In this document: one piece after another, positions 33,020 to 42,680 of the stretch
How positions within the stretch are numbered: position 1 is the stretch's first letter
Layout: the number at the start of each line of letters is the position of its first letter
Origin: Symbiodinium natans
Lineage: Eukaryota > Sar > Dinophyceae > Suessiales > Symbiodiniaceae
Assembly: GCA_905221605.1 (NCBI GenBank)
Contig: CAJNDS010000330.1
Coordinates: 62,001-126,000, forward strand
Direction: 5' to 3'
Length of the DNA: 64,000 nt
Made by a program: the position numbers and the translations under genes
The notes under the pieces: generated by a model
What the model was told of the DNA's origin: nothing
The model's database searches: none
Seen by the model: the letters and a program-made list of their open reading frames with translations, nothing else

Positions 33020-33272
33020 CACACACCAAACACACAAAACACATAAACACACAAACACAAAAACACAAAAACACACAAACACACAAAACACACAAACACC
33101 CAAACACACAAACACACAAAACCAGACACACACACACACACACACACACAAAACCAGACACACACACACACACACACACACAAAACCAGACACACACACA
33201 CACACAAAACCAGACACACACACACACACACACACAAAGCCAGACACACACACACACACACACACACACATG
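32815..33272. repeat. (CA)n compound microsatellite
   Basis: CACACC, CGCGCC, CACGCA and AAACACAC repeats, then a higher-order unit AAAACCAGACACACAC repeated about six times (33119-33270). All overlapping long frames are repeat artefacts. Confidence 0.95.
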
Positions 33273-33329
33273 CATCAATTAAATTAGTTGCTTTGGAGGG
33301 CTTCAGCACCTATAGGGGGAAGAGTTTAG

Positions 33330-34045
33330 GCGTATCATTTGTCAGCGCCACTCAAGCAGCCACACCAGATGCTCTTGAGGAGTTCACGTTCCCATATTGG
33401 TAATAGTTCGTTCCCCCACGTGCATCTCCAAGTTCATCAACTGTTCAGTGGTTCGTAGCGGTACAGGACAGTTGGCCTTGAGATTGCGGTAGCCGCAGTA
33501 GCCTGCTGGGGACCGGCGATACGTGAGGCTAGGGTTCTTTTGCCGTTAGATTAGAATGTGCTCCCTCCACCTGCAAATGCGCAAAACGGACGCTCATGCG
33601 GGGCATCTGCAAAGGAAAAGTATCTCAGAGCGTTTGAAGCACTCGCTTGCAAGGGACGGAAGGTGAGCTCCTGAGCCCTAAACCCTAAACCCTAAACGCT
33701 AGCCACTTTAGGGGTCGGTAACTACTACTCATGTTATCCCCTTATGTCGCCTAGATACTTCTACTATACTAACCCCCTAATTCTTAAGGCTCCTATATTA
33801 CCTCCTCTAAGCCCTGCCAGCTTCGGAGCAAAACCAGGTTGCTTCTGGTCGCAGATTTGGTGGTTTCCCGGAAATCCCCCTAAACCCTAAACCCTAAACC
33901 CTAAACCCCCAACCCTAAACCCCCAAGAAGGTGTTCTCAGAGGCTCAAGCCAACATCCCTACGAATCTGTAGAGAGTCGCTTTGATTCCCAAGTGCCTCA
34001 CCAGCCGAATGTCGATCCAGGCGGAGGGCCCAGTTGCAATTTTGG
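33330..34045 (+). CDS. Exon-like segments upstream of the monooxygenase
   Basis: 33330-33403 encodes VSFVSATQAATPDALEEFTF... to TAA. 33615-33662 encodes EKYLRAFEALACKGRK with a GT donor. 33941-34045 encodes GSSQHPYESVESRFDSQVPH.... The last two could be 5' exons of the monooxygenase, which otherwise lacks a start Met; the first would end a preceding gene. Confidence 0.35.
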
Positions 34046-34294
34046 GTTTAGGGTTTAGGGTTTAGGGTTTAGGGTTTTAGGAGTTTAGGGTTTTAGGGTT
34101 CAGGGTCCGAATATTTGTACACTCTACACACTGTTTCCCAACCATCATACTCCTTTTTCGAGACCCTAAACCCTGCACCCCGGGACCCCCTGGGTGACAA
34201 TATGCTTCCTGGACTACCAGGCCTTGGGGCCCTAAACCACAAGTTGTTTCAGAACGTGGCATCCCGAACCTGCCCCCTAAGTTGCTTTAGGGCT

Positions 34295-34372
34295 TTTTAG
34301 GGTTTAGGGTTTAGGGTTTAGGGTTTAGGGTTTAGGGTTTAGGGTTTAGGGTTTAGGGTTTAGGGTTTAGGG
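34295..34372 (+). repeat. TTTAGGG array
   Basis: Ten perfect heptamers, flanked on both sides by the same GTTGCTTTAGGGCTTTTTAGG sequence (34279 and 34380). The array may be an insertion or an expansion between direct copies. Confidence 0.85.
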
Positions 34373-34708
34373 TTCCCTAAGTTGCTTTAGGGCTTTTTAG
34401 GGTTAGACAAAAACACCTACATGGTCAGGTCTCAAAATGATGATCCCTTTTTTGGGCACTTTGCATATTAGGGGCCGCCTTATCATAGCAACCACCATAA
34501 CGGGACCAGAACATAGAGACGTGACCATCTAGTGCCTGTCAACCCCTCGCCCTAAGTCCTAAATGGGCGTTTCCCAAAATAGGGGAACCACGTTTTGACC
34601 CCAAACAGAATAGAATCCCCGAAAATGGAACCCCCAAACCCTAAACCCTAAACCCTAAACCCTAAACCCTAAACCCCTATTTTCCCAAATCCCCCAAAAT
34701 CAGACCAG

Positions 34709-37700
34709 GCGGAATACGTCGTCATTGGCGCCGGGCCGGCTGGCCTCGCAGCCGCCGGCTTCATCGCGAAGGCAAGGGTTTAGGGTTTAGGGTTTAGGGT
34801 TTAGGGTTTAGGGTTTAGGGTTTAGGGTTTAGGGTTTAGGGTTTAGGGTTTAGGGTTTAGGGTTAGCGTTTAACGTTTAGGGTTTAGGGTTTAGGGTTTA
34901 GGGTTTAGGGTTTGGGGTTTAGGGTTTAGGGGTGTAGGGTTTAGGGTTTAAGGCAGCAAGCGCACCTTGTCATGCCTGCCTAGCGAAGCGAGCGGGAACC
35001 GAAGCAGGGATCCGGAGGAGAACTCCCGAAGCGACCCTGAACAGCAGGTTTAGGGTTTAGGGTTTAGGGTTTAGGGTTTAGGGTTTAGGGTTTAGGGTTA
35101 GGGTTTAGGCAAGACCCTGTTATAAGAACCCCAGGTTACAGCCACTCAGAGCTCTATAGTCGCCCTACTTTTTCTTTGTAGAGCTACCCCTGACTACCAA
35201 GTAAGGCCCTGGATTCCCCCAATGCCAGGGTTGAAGCCCTAAACCCTAAATCCCCCTAAATCCTGAAAGTCCCAGCCCAAACCAGGCCGGAGCGCGTGTG
35301 GCCGTCTTTGAGGGCCGGCCACGACCGGAAAACGTCTTCGGCTCTTATCCGGTGCGCCCTGGGAAGCTAAGCTGGCGTGATGAGGGTCAGGATTTGGTCG
35401 GGAGGTCAGCGTGGCTGATTGAACTGAGAACTTGAGTACTGAAATGTCGACCCTCCATGTCACAAAACCTGGACCCTACAATCCCACTGGTTACTCCCTT
35501 ACAAGAACCCCCACCAAAAATTGAAAACGGATCCCTATCTTGCCCTTATCAGGAAAAAAAAAGTATATATATATATATACGTATGTTGTACATATTGTGT
35601 GTTACTGTGCTTATTATGATTTTTTCATTTTTTTTGTTGAGGGGGGGGGGGTCTCTTAAGCGCAAGTGGTAGATTCAAAAAGAACGACTCCAGGTGGTGC
35701 TGAACGCGCGGGGCCTGGCCGCCTTGGAGTCCCTGGACCCGGCGGTGGTCGCGAAGGCGAAGGAGATCGGCCTGCCCCTTGGGGGCAGAAGAGCGCCGAC
35801 AAACAACATTCAAAATGTAAGCACATACATATATATATATATATGTATGTAAATATAGATAGATAGATGGATAGATAGATATATCTAATGCAGTATGTAT
35901 TATGTTGCGTGCAACGCAGTATGCAATATGTAGCACAATAGTTTTGTTCGTTTATTGCGTGTAATACACAATTTCTATATACATATATATGTCAGCCTAA
36001 TGATGGCTTTCTTGCAGGATAAATACACATTTAAGACAATAATAGTCATATGCACACTTCGGTATAATGCCCGTTCGAAGGTGATACGTGGTTATATATG
36101 GTATGTACTACGCAGTGTGTAGTTGTATTGTAGCATACGTTAATGTCCTCTATCATAATGATGGTATTCAATAGTGTATACAAATATGTCACATGTTCTC
36201 AATTATCTGTTTAACACTTTTTTCCGTTTGCGCAGTGTTTTTTGCATTTTGTGCTTCATATTGTCAAGCCCCTATATAAGCCATTAAGGTCCGTGAAAGA
36301 GCTGCACATCGTGCCCGGCAACCGGACCGTCGCGAAAGTGCCCACGTATGGTACCTGCATCATGCGGGACCAGGCGGCCCAGGTGCTTTGGGATGTTCCA
36401 AAAACCCTAAACCCTAAACCCTAAACCCTAAACCCTAAACCCTGAATCCCTAAACCTTAAACCCTAAAGCCTAAATTCCCCCTTATACTAACAGCGCCTT
36501 AAAGAGGGATTCTAGTATCCCCCCCTCATATCATCCCTCTCAAGGAGCTGTCAGTATAAGGCGGGAGCCTCCCAACAGGTGCTCCTGGAGTCCGCAGAGG
36601 CCCAGGAGAAGATCTCCTTCTTCTGGGACCACAAGCTCACAGGTATCTAGGACCCGGAGTAGGCCCTTATTTCCCTTATTTTGGGTAAAAAAGGGCAACC
36701 TTTTTTACCCTTATTCCCTTTATAATCCCCTAGCAGCCCTTAGAAAGGGTACCTTTTTTATTCCTAGGCTGCTCTCGGGTCTCAGGCATCGACTTCGAGA
36801 CCCACACCTGCACCTTCGAGCTACCGGATGGCTCCAAGAAGCTCGGAGTCGTTTTTTTTTTTTTTTCTGGGTTGAGGGTTTAGGGCTTAGGGCTTAGGGC
36901 TTAGGGTTTAGGGTTTAGGGTTTAGGGTTTAGGGCGACGTTTTTGTATATTTCCCCTTATTGGGGTTTAAGAGGGTTCATGTTCAGGATTATTTCACCTT
37001 CTTGGGGTTTAAGAGGATTCACATTCAGGAATCTTTGTTCAGAAGCCTTTAGAAGGGGCCAGACCCTAAACCCTCAACCCCTAAACCCTAAACCCTCAAT
37101 CCTAAACCCTCAACCGTAAACCCTAAACCCTAAACCTTAAGCCCCTGAACCCTGAACCGTAAACCCCAAACGGTAAACCCTAAACCTTAAACCTTAAGCC
37201 CCTGAACCCCTGAACCCCTGAACCCCTGAACCCCTGAACCCCTGAACCCCTGAACCCCTGAACCCCTGAACCCCTGAACCCCTGAACCCCTGAACCCCTG
37301 ATCCCCTGAACCCCTGAACCCCTGAACCCCTGAACCCCTGAACCCCTGAACCCCTGAACCCCTGAACCCCTGAACCCCTGAACCCCTGAACCCCTGAACC
37401 CCTGAACCCTGAACCCCTGAACCCCTGAACCCCCGAACCCCTGAACCCCTGAACCCCTGAACCCTAAACCCTAAACCCTAAACCCTAAACCCTGTCCCAG
37501 AGGAAGACGGTGGTGGCCCAGCGCCTCGTCGCAGCCGACGGAAACCGCTCCAGGGTGCGGCGCCTCTGCCAGGAGATTTCTGTTCGCAGGGGAGGAGGGG
37601 AGGGACTTAGGTCCCTAAGTATACCCTCTAGGGTGTAGGGTTTAGGGTTTAGGGTTTAGGGTTTGGGGTTTAGGGTTTAGGGTTAGGGTTTAGGGTCTAG

Positions 37701-39410
37701 GGTTTAGGGTTTAGGGGGGGATATACTCATTCCCCCACTCCCTACTAACCAACAGTAAGAGGAGCACGTGGCAGACTTCAGCGCGGAAGCAGATGACTGG
37801 GGCTTCCAGCTCCTTCGGGACGAAATGAACTCCTGAAAGGTTTTTTAGGGTTTAAAGGGCTTTTGGGGTTTTTAGGGCTTTTAGGGTTTTTCGGTTTTTA
37901 GGGTTTTTAGGGCTTTTAGGGTTTTTAGGGTTTTTAGGTTTTTTTGTTAGGGTTTCGGGTTTTGGGTTTAGGGTTTAAGGTTTAGGGTGATTCATATACC
38001 TTAACGGGAATTGCAGTAGTACAGGGTATACAACCCCAATTTTCGGGCTACTTTCGTCCCCTCAAGGCTCCGCTTCATGAACTCCAAGGGCGTCGATGGG
38101 CAGACGGAGGCCTAAACCCTAAACCCTAAGCCTAAACCCTAAACCCTAAACCCTAAACCCTACAAGCCGCCATGCGAAGCCTCCCTGGAGGTCAGCCCAG
38201 ACACCCACTTCGTGCTCGGTGACAAGGGCTATGTTCCTTGGGGACCTCATGAACCCTCAAGTTGGGGCCATGTACCCTATACTGCTATAATTCCTATTAA
38301 GGTGATATGAACCCTAGGGTCGGGGTCATGTACCCTATACTACTATAATTCTTATTTTAAGGCTATATGAACCCTAAGCCCTTTAATATGGTTCACCTCG
38401 TCCCCAAGGTTTGCTTGCAGCCAAATGGCGAGTGGAGCATCTCCCTGCGGGTCCTGCCCGAATCGGATGAGGAGTTCATCACTGGCGAAGAGGCGACCGA
38501 CGCCAACGTCCAGAAGCTGAAGGACTGGGTTGTGTTTTTTTTTGTTTTCCCTCTTTCCTTATAAAGGAAACTATTCATGAATAATTTCCACAGGGTTTAA
38601 AGCACAACTCAGAGGAGTACGTGCAGACTCATGCCAAGTTCGTGGCCGACAACCTGCTGGATGACGAGGTTGGGGGCCAAGTCGTGTCAATTCACATGAT
38701 GGATGTGGCTTTTTGACCCCAGCACTCCCTATGTCTATTGCTGGCTTTGCAGGACGCTGGCTTGCACTGTGGTTTCGTGGTGGTGCGGCTAGTAGTCCTG
38801 GCCGTCCATAGTAGCAGTGACCTAGCAGTAGTGGCAGCAAGAGAGCTGTAGCAGCACTCACAACCATAGCCTAAATCAGTGTTCGGGATCCTTTTTACTT
38901 TTTGGGTTATGGGCTTTCTTATATATAAACAAAAAGGATCCTTTTTTCTTCCTAGGGGAACAGGGATTAAGGAGCCGTCGATGAAGCCTTTGTGGTAGTC
39001 GGTATCGTGGTGGTGTCATAGTGTCGCAAAATTGAGATCAGAGCGAGTACTTGTACCTTGGGGACCTAAATTTGGGGTCATAAACCCCATACTATAATTC
39101 TCATTAAGGTATATTGAAGCATGAACCCTTTTAGGCCCTATGCTATATTTCTCAATGAAGGTATATTGAAGCATGAACCCTAAAAGGGTTCATGTCGTCC
39201 CCAATGTACTCATTGAAGGTGCATCCCAAGGCCCGGAGACCCTAAACCCTAAACCCTAAACCCTAAACCCTAAACCCTAAACCCTAAACCCTAAACCAGC
39301 CGAGGCCTACCGGAAGTACTACGACTGCCGGGCCTTTGGCGGCGTCGTGGTGAAATGCTCCTGCCTGAACCCTGCAGGCGGCTCTACTGGCTGCCGACCA
39401 TTGGGGGTAC

Positions 39411-39462
<52 letters not shown>

Positions 39463-39464
39463 TA

Positions 39465-39504
<40 letters not shown>

Positions 39505-42464
39505 GGGGGGGGGGGGGGGGGGGCTTTCCTATAACAATGATCTTAGTCGTATTTTGGGGATTGTTGGGGGTAGAATCAGGGGCGTTTCAGGGGTGCCTTT
39601 GTTTTGTGGAATACCCACAATATGAAACAAAGGGGCAATGTTGAGGTAGTCATGTATATATATGTATGACTCTCAAGAGGGATCGCCCTACATTGTTCTG
39701 CGGTGCTTCTTTTCTTCGGATATCTTATGATCTTTGGCTGAAGACCCGTATTTGACACAGAAACGTGTAAGCCGTACACATATGACATCTTATACCCTAA
39801 ACCCTAAGCCCTAAACCCTAAACCTATATGACTCTATTCTGGCACGACTTGAGAAAGCAGGCTGGATATGCCTCATCGGTGATGCCGCCCATGCAGTGCA
39901 GCCCGCAACAGGCGAAGGCCCAGAGCCTGGGGCACCAAAGGCTGTTTTCCAACAAGCCCTGAAACCCTGAACCCTAAAACCTAAACCCTAAACCCTGTTG
40001 CAACATTATACAGAACGGCAGGTTCGCATTGCTTGTTGGGTCTCATCGGTGATTGCCACAGACCCGACGTTTCTGAAACATCTTCTCGCCATGCAAGAGT
40101 CGACCGGTCCCTTACCTCGAGGGGCAGGGTATCCCTAAACCCTAAACCATTCACGGGTGAAGAACTGAGGGAACACAGATGCGCAGTGTAGTCGCAAGAC
40201 GGCCCGAGCACGTACAATGGCCTACTGCACCTGGGTTTGTGAAGGCGCAGCTTCAATCTACAGCCACTGAACCATGAGAAAAACCCAAATGCTTATTATA
40301 AGGGAATCCTTCTATTTGAGGGACTATATTCGGGGCCCCTTATTTTCATTCGTAACCCCCAAATTTCTGTGGCTTGGCCAGGCATCAACAGCGGCTTGGA
40401 AGATGCCTCCGTGCTGGGTGCTGCCCTGAAGGAGCCTGATGCCGATGACCTGGTAAGGTTTGGGGTTTAGGCATCGAGCCGATGGTGCGTATGGTTTAAT
40501 TACTACCCAGAGTAGCTTCTTCGCTTTATTCATGGGTTACTCGTTACTCTTGGGTCTAGATGCGTACCTCGTTGTTGCCGCAGAGCACGTCCCTAAACAT
40601 CCTAAACTCTCTGCCCGGCGCAATCGCTAATCTCGCCGTGCATTTCCAGGAGCATGCGGAGGATCCTTTTGCAGCCTTTGACAAGCAGCAACGGCCAAAC
40701 GCCTACGCCCTTCAGAAATTGGCGTTGGAGGCCTCTGAGACCTCTGTAAACCTTCCCGGAAACCCTAAACCTTAGACCCCAAACCCTAAACCCTAAAACC
40801 GTGGTGAGTCCGTGAGTTCAGCAGGGCCGTAGTGAGGCTTGTTGGGCCAGGATGTGTTGGGTCAAAGTCCTAAACCCTAAACCCTACATCCCAAGGGTGC
40901 ATGTCGCGTCTCCGAATCGCTTGTTATTGAATTGTGGCACCTTCCCCCTCTTGCTCACTACGATTCCCCCCAGCAAGCCACCAACATCTTCCGAGTCCCC
41001 CACAGCCCCCCCCCCCCACATCATACTAAATTATATGAATATCACATTTGACATGTATATATTCTATATATATATATATATATGTATGTATGGGTTTACT
41101 CGACGTTAGCAGACTGCATTTATATATATATATAGAGAGAGATGTGTGTGTGTATATATCTATATAAGATATACATGTATATTTGGATTTTTGAGCGCTG
41201 TGGAGGCCAAGGATCGTGTGACGCAGCCTCCCCCCCGACAGCAAGCTGTCAACGTCATGGTGACGATCGGTCTCGCCATGGCCAAGAAGCTCCACATCAT
41301 TGAAGGCGCGCTGAAACGACGCTGCAAGCCCCCCAAAGTCCCCAACCTCTTATAAGGCATCTTGGGATGTGGAGTATGCGAGGTTTAGGGTTGAGGGTTT
41401 AGGGTTTAGGGTTTAGGCTTGGAGTATGGGCTCGACATGTTTCATTTGCTGGGCCTGCTGGGAATTGGACGGTTGAGATTTGGGGCTGTGGAGATTGAGA
41501 GTTGAGAGTGAGGGTCGCCGTACGCTGGACCATACCAAATACTTGTGACAGTGCCCCAGAGGGTCCATTTGTATTACTATTATGGAAATAGGTACCAAAA
41601 AACACTAGGGGTTGTAAAAGAACCCCGCGGCTTGCGGTTTAGAAAGGAGTGCACCTGAGTAGCCATTTAGCTTGTAAAACGATAAGGAGTAAAATGAAAC
41701 GATCACATTTTGCAGGGTTTTTGCAGTCTGGGTGAACCCCCCTCAGAAACCTCTCCGTGGCCAACGCTTCCGGATCTCTAGGAAGTGAACCGCCCTGACA
41801 AGCCTCGCTGTGGCTGACATTTCGGGGTCTTTGGCTCTGAGGGCCGATGGGTTGTTCAGGTTTGGGGGGCTAGACTCTAAATAACCCTTCAAACCACGGC
41901 TGTAGGCTCGATGTTGAAGCCGCCTAGGCTTTGGAATGCAAGCCAGCCATGTACCCCCAAGCATTACCTTGTGCATGCAATCACTGTAAAACGATAAGAA
42001 TTCTAGGCAAAGATACTGTGTTTTGTGTGCAAACACTGTAAAACGATAAGGAGTAGAAAAAACGATAACAATATTCGGGACAAGCCCATTTCCATCCTTT
42101 TTTTTACAGCCCCAGACTACTAAATAGGGTTTTGGGGTGCCTAAATCCATACTAGTATTACTGGGTGCGATCCTGGGCTCAGCTCAATTGCTTGCTCCGC
42201 ACGAGGCACCAAGCAAGATTTCATGCTCGGGGAGAAAGCCCAATCTATGGGACGCTCGGCATTCATGGCTGATGTGACCATCGTGCGATTTTGTCCCTCC
42301 TATGCAGCACTTCCTGCGTCGCCTCCATGTCAGGAGTCAAATCCTACGACGAGCTCGTGTCGATGGACGAACGGCAGACGAGCAAGATTCGGCCCATTGC
42401 CAACGCCTTGGCGACAATTTTCCGAGTTCCAAAGGAGCACCCTCAGGCGCAGAAACAAAGCTAG
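34709..42464 (+). CDS. FAD-dependent monooxygenase, kynurenine 3-monooxygenase type, 19 exons
   Basis: A flavoprotein that hydroxylates an aromatic substrate with NAD(P)H and O2; the kynurenine pathway is the nearest guess. Exons: 34709-34771 (VVIGAGPAGLAAAGFIAK, FAD fold), 35286-35351, 35694-35816, 36302-36382, 36579-36642, 36786-36850, 37501-37572 (LVAADGNRSRVRR, DG motif), 37762-37818, 38068-38109, 38167-38232, 38409-38531, 38594-38668, 38753-38768, 39300-39377, 39861-39917 (GDAAHAVQPATGE), 40382-40452 (GINSGLEDASVL), 40650-40730 (RPNAYALQKLALE), 41206-41327, 42308-42464 (TAG). They sum to about 492 codons in one frame, close to family length. The start Met exon is not found. Donors are GT, GC and GA. 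Family is well supported; substrate is a guess. The 16-nt exon at 38753 and the exact 37818/38068 junction are uncertain. Confidence 0.85.
34774..34952 (+). repeat. Long TTTAGGG array
   Basis: About 25 units in monooxygenase intron 1, directly after GCAAG at the exon end. A further array is at 35048-35108. Between them (34953-35046) is an open, coding-like stretch that does not join in phase and is left out of the gene. Confidence 0.95.
35330..35440 (+). ncRNA. 5S rRNA-like sequence at the start of monooxygenase intron 2
   Basis: It contains GGAAGCTAAGC, then exactly 12 nt, then GGTCAGGATTTGGTCGGGAG. Eukaryotic 5S rRNA has GGAAGCTAAGC, 12 nt, then GGTTAGTACTTGGATGGGAG, the box A/box C internal promoter region. 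About 20 of 30 bases match in the second block at identical spacing. The left part (TATCC) overlaps the 3' end of exon 35286-35351. No complete 5S fold or T-run terminator was confirmed. It may be a diverged 5S pseudogene or a 5S-derived SINE. Confidence 0.5.
36383..36578 (+). mobile_element. Intron created by a family-1 element with a perfect 8-bp target duplication
   Basis: CAGGTGCT occurs at 36380-36387 and at 36576-36583. Between the copies the element runs from TTGGGATGTTCC (36388) to GCCTCCCAA (36575), with a CCCTAAA array inserted in its left arm. Splicing AG^GT at the first copy and AG^GT at the second restores the uninterrupted reading ...AAQ-VLLES.... Confidence 0.85.
36643..36785 (+). 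mobile_element. Intron created by a family-3 inverted-repeat element
   Basis: Flanks CAGGTATC (36640-36647) and CAGGCATC (36783-36790) form an 8-bp duplication with one mismatch. The element starts TAGGACCCGGAGTAGGCCC and ends GGCTGCTCTCGGGTCT. Its internal arms AAAAAAGGGCAACC and GGGTACCTTTTTTA pair. Relatives: 46126-46197 and 57951-58063. Confidence 0.8.
37090..37500 (-). repeat. CCCCTGAA octamer array within CCCTAAA repeats
   Basis: About 33 near-identical CCCCTGAA octamers (roughly 37196-37462) flanked by CCCTAAA heptamers. The array ends 10 bases before the acceptor of exon 37501-37572. Confidence 0.95.
37637..37716 (+). repeat. TTTAGGG array
   Basis: About eleven units in the intron after exon 37501-37572, flanked by CCCTCTAGGGTG and GGGGGGATA motifs. 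A degenerate TTTTAGGG region follows at 37840-37985. Confidence 0.9.
38233..38408 (+). mobile_element. Intron consisting of a family-5 inverted-repeat element
   Basis: Exon 38167-38232 ends at TAT|GTTCC and the next exon starts after CCCCAAG at 38408. The intron starts CCTTGGGGACCTCATGAACC and ends TTCACCTCGTCCCCAAG(G), inverted copies. An inner direct repeat (CATGTACCCTATACT) occurs twice. A convincing 8-bp duplication is not visible here. Confidence 0.7.
39056..39214. mobile_element. Family-5 inverted-repeat element
   Basis: It starts CCTTGGGGACCTAAATTTGG and ends TTCATGTCGTCCCC, with ATTGAAGCATGAACCCT duplicated inside. It lies in the monooxygenase intron before exon 39300-39377. Confidence 0.7.
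39237..39297 (-). repeat. CCCTAAA array abutting a 3' splice site
   Basis: Eight to nine units ending CCCTAAACCAG, where the final CAG is the acceptor of exon 39300-39377. Confidence 0.9.
39413..39523 (+). repeat. Composite (ATT)n-(AT)n-T(n)-G(n) tract
   Basis: ATT triplets (to about 39461), AT dinucleotides, about 17 T, then about 19 G. The mirror arrangement (C-run, A-run, AT, GATA) occurs at 49411-49462. Confidence 0.9.
41665..42060. repeat. Recurring GTAAAACGATAAGGAGTA motif
   Basis: The 12- to 18-base phrase TGTAAAACGATAAG(GAGTA) occurs at about 41675, 41985 and 42030 in the last monooxygenase intron. The rest of 41330-42305 shows no exon I trust. Confidence 0.6.
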
Positions 42465-42680
42465 GCCGCGCCTCTGAGGGGCCTCCCGAGGAACGGTAGT
42501 TGGACAGTGTGCAATCTTCTTAGGGACCCAGTGAGGACGGTCAAGCCTCCTCATCGGGTACCATCTGCTCGCCTGCTGGAGAGCGTGAGCCTTGGAGTCT
42601 TAGCGGGACTCGGACCCACAGCCAAGTTGGCCCGTGGCCTGCTTCCGGATTTTCAAATTCGTGTTTTGCACTGGCTTGAG

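Noticed and set aside
32601-33309. Frames of up to 225 codons in the CA-repeat region
   Set aside because: Microsatellite translation on both strands.
34953-35046. Open segment between two TTTAGGG arrays in monooxygenase intron 1, read as SKRTLSCLPSEASGN...
   Set aside because: It cannot be joined in phase between exons 34709-34771 and 35286-35351, which join directly to give a normal FAD-fold sequence.
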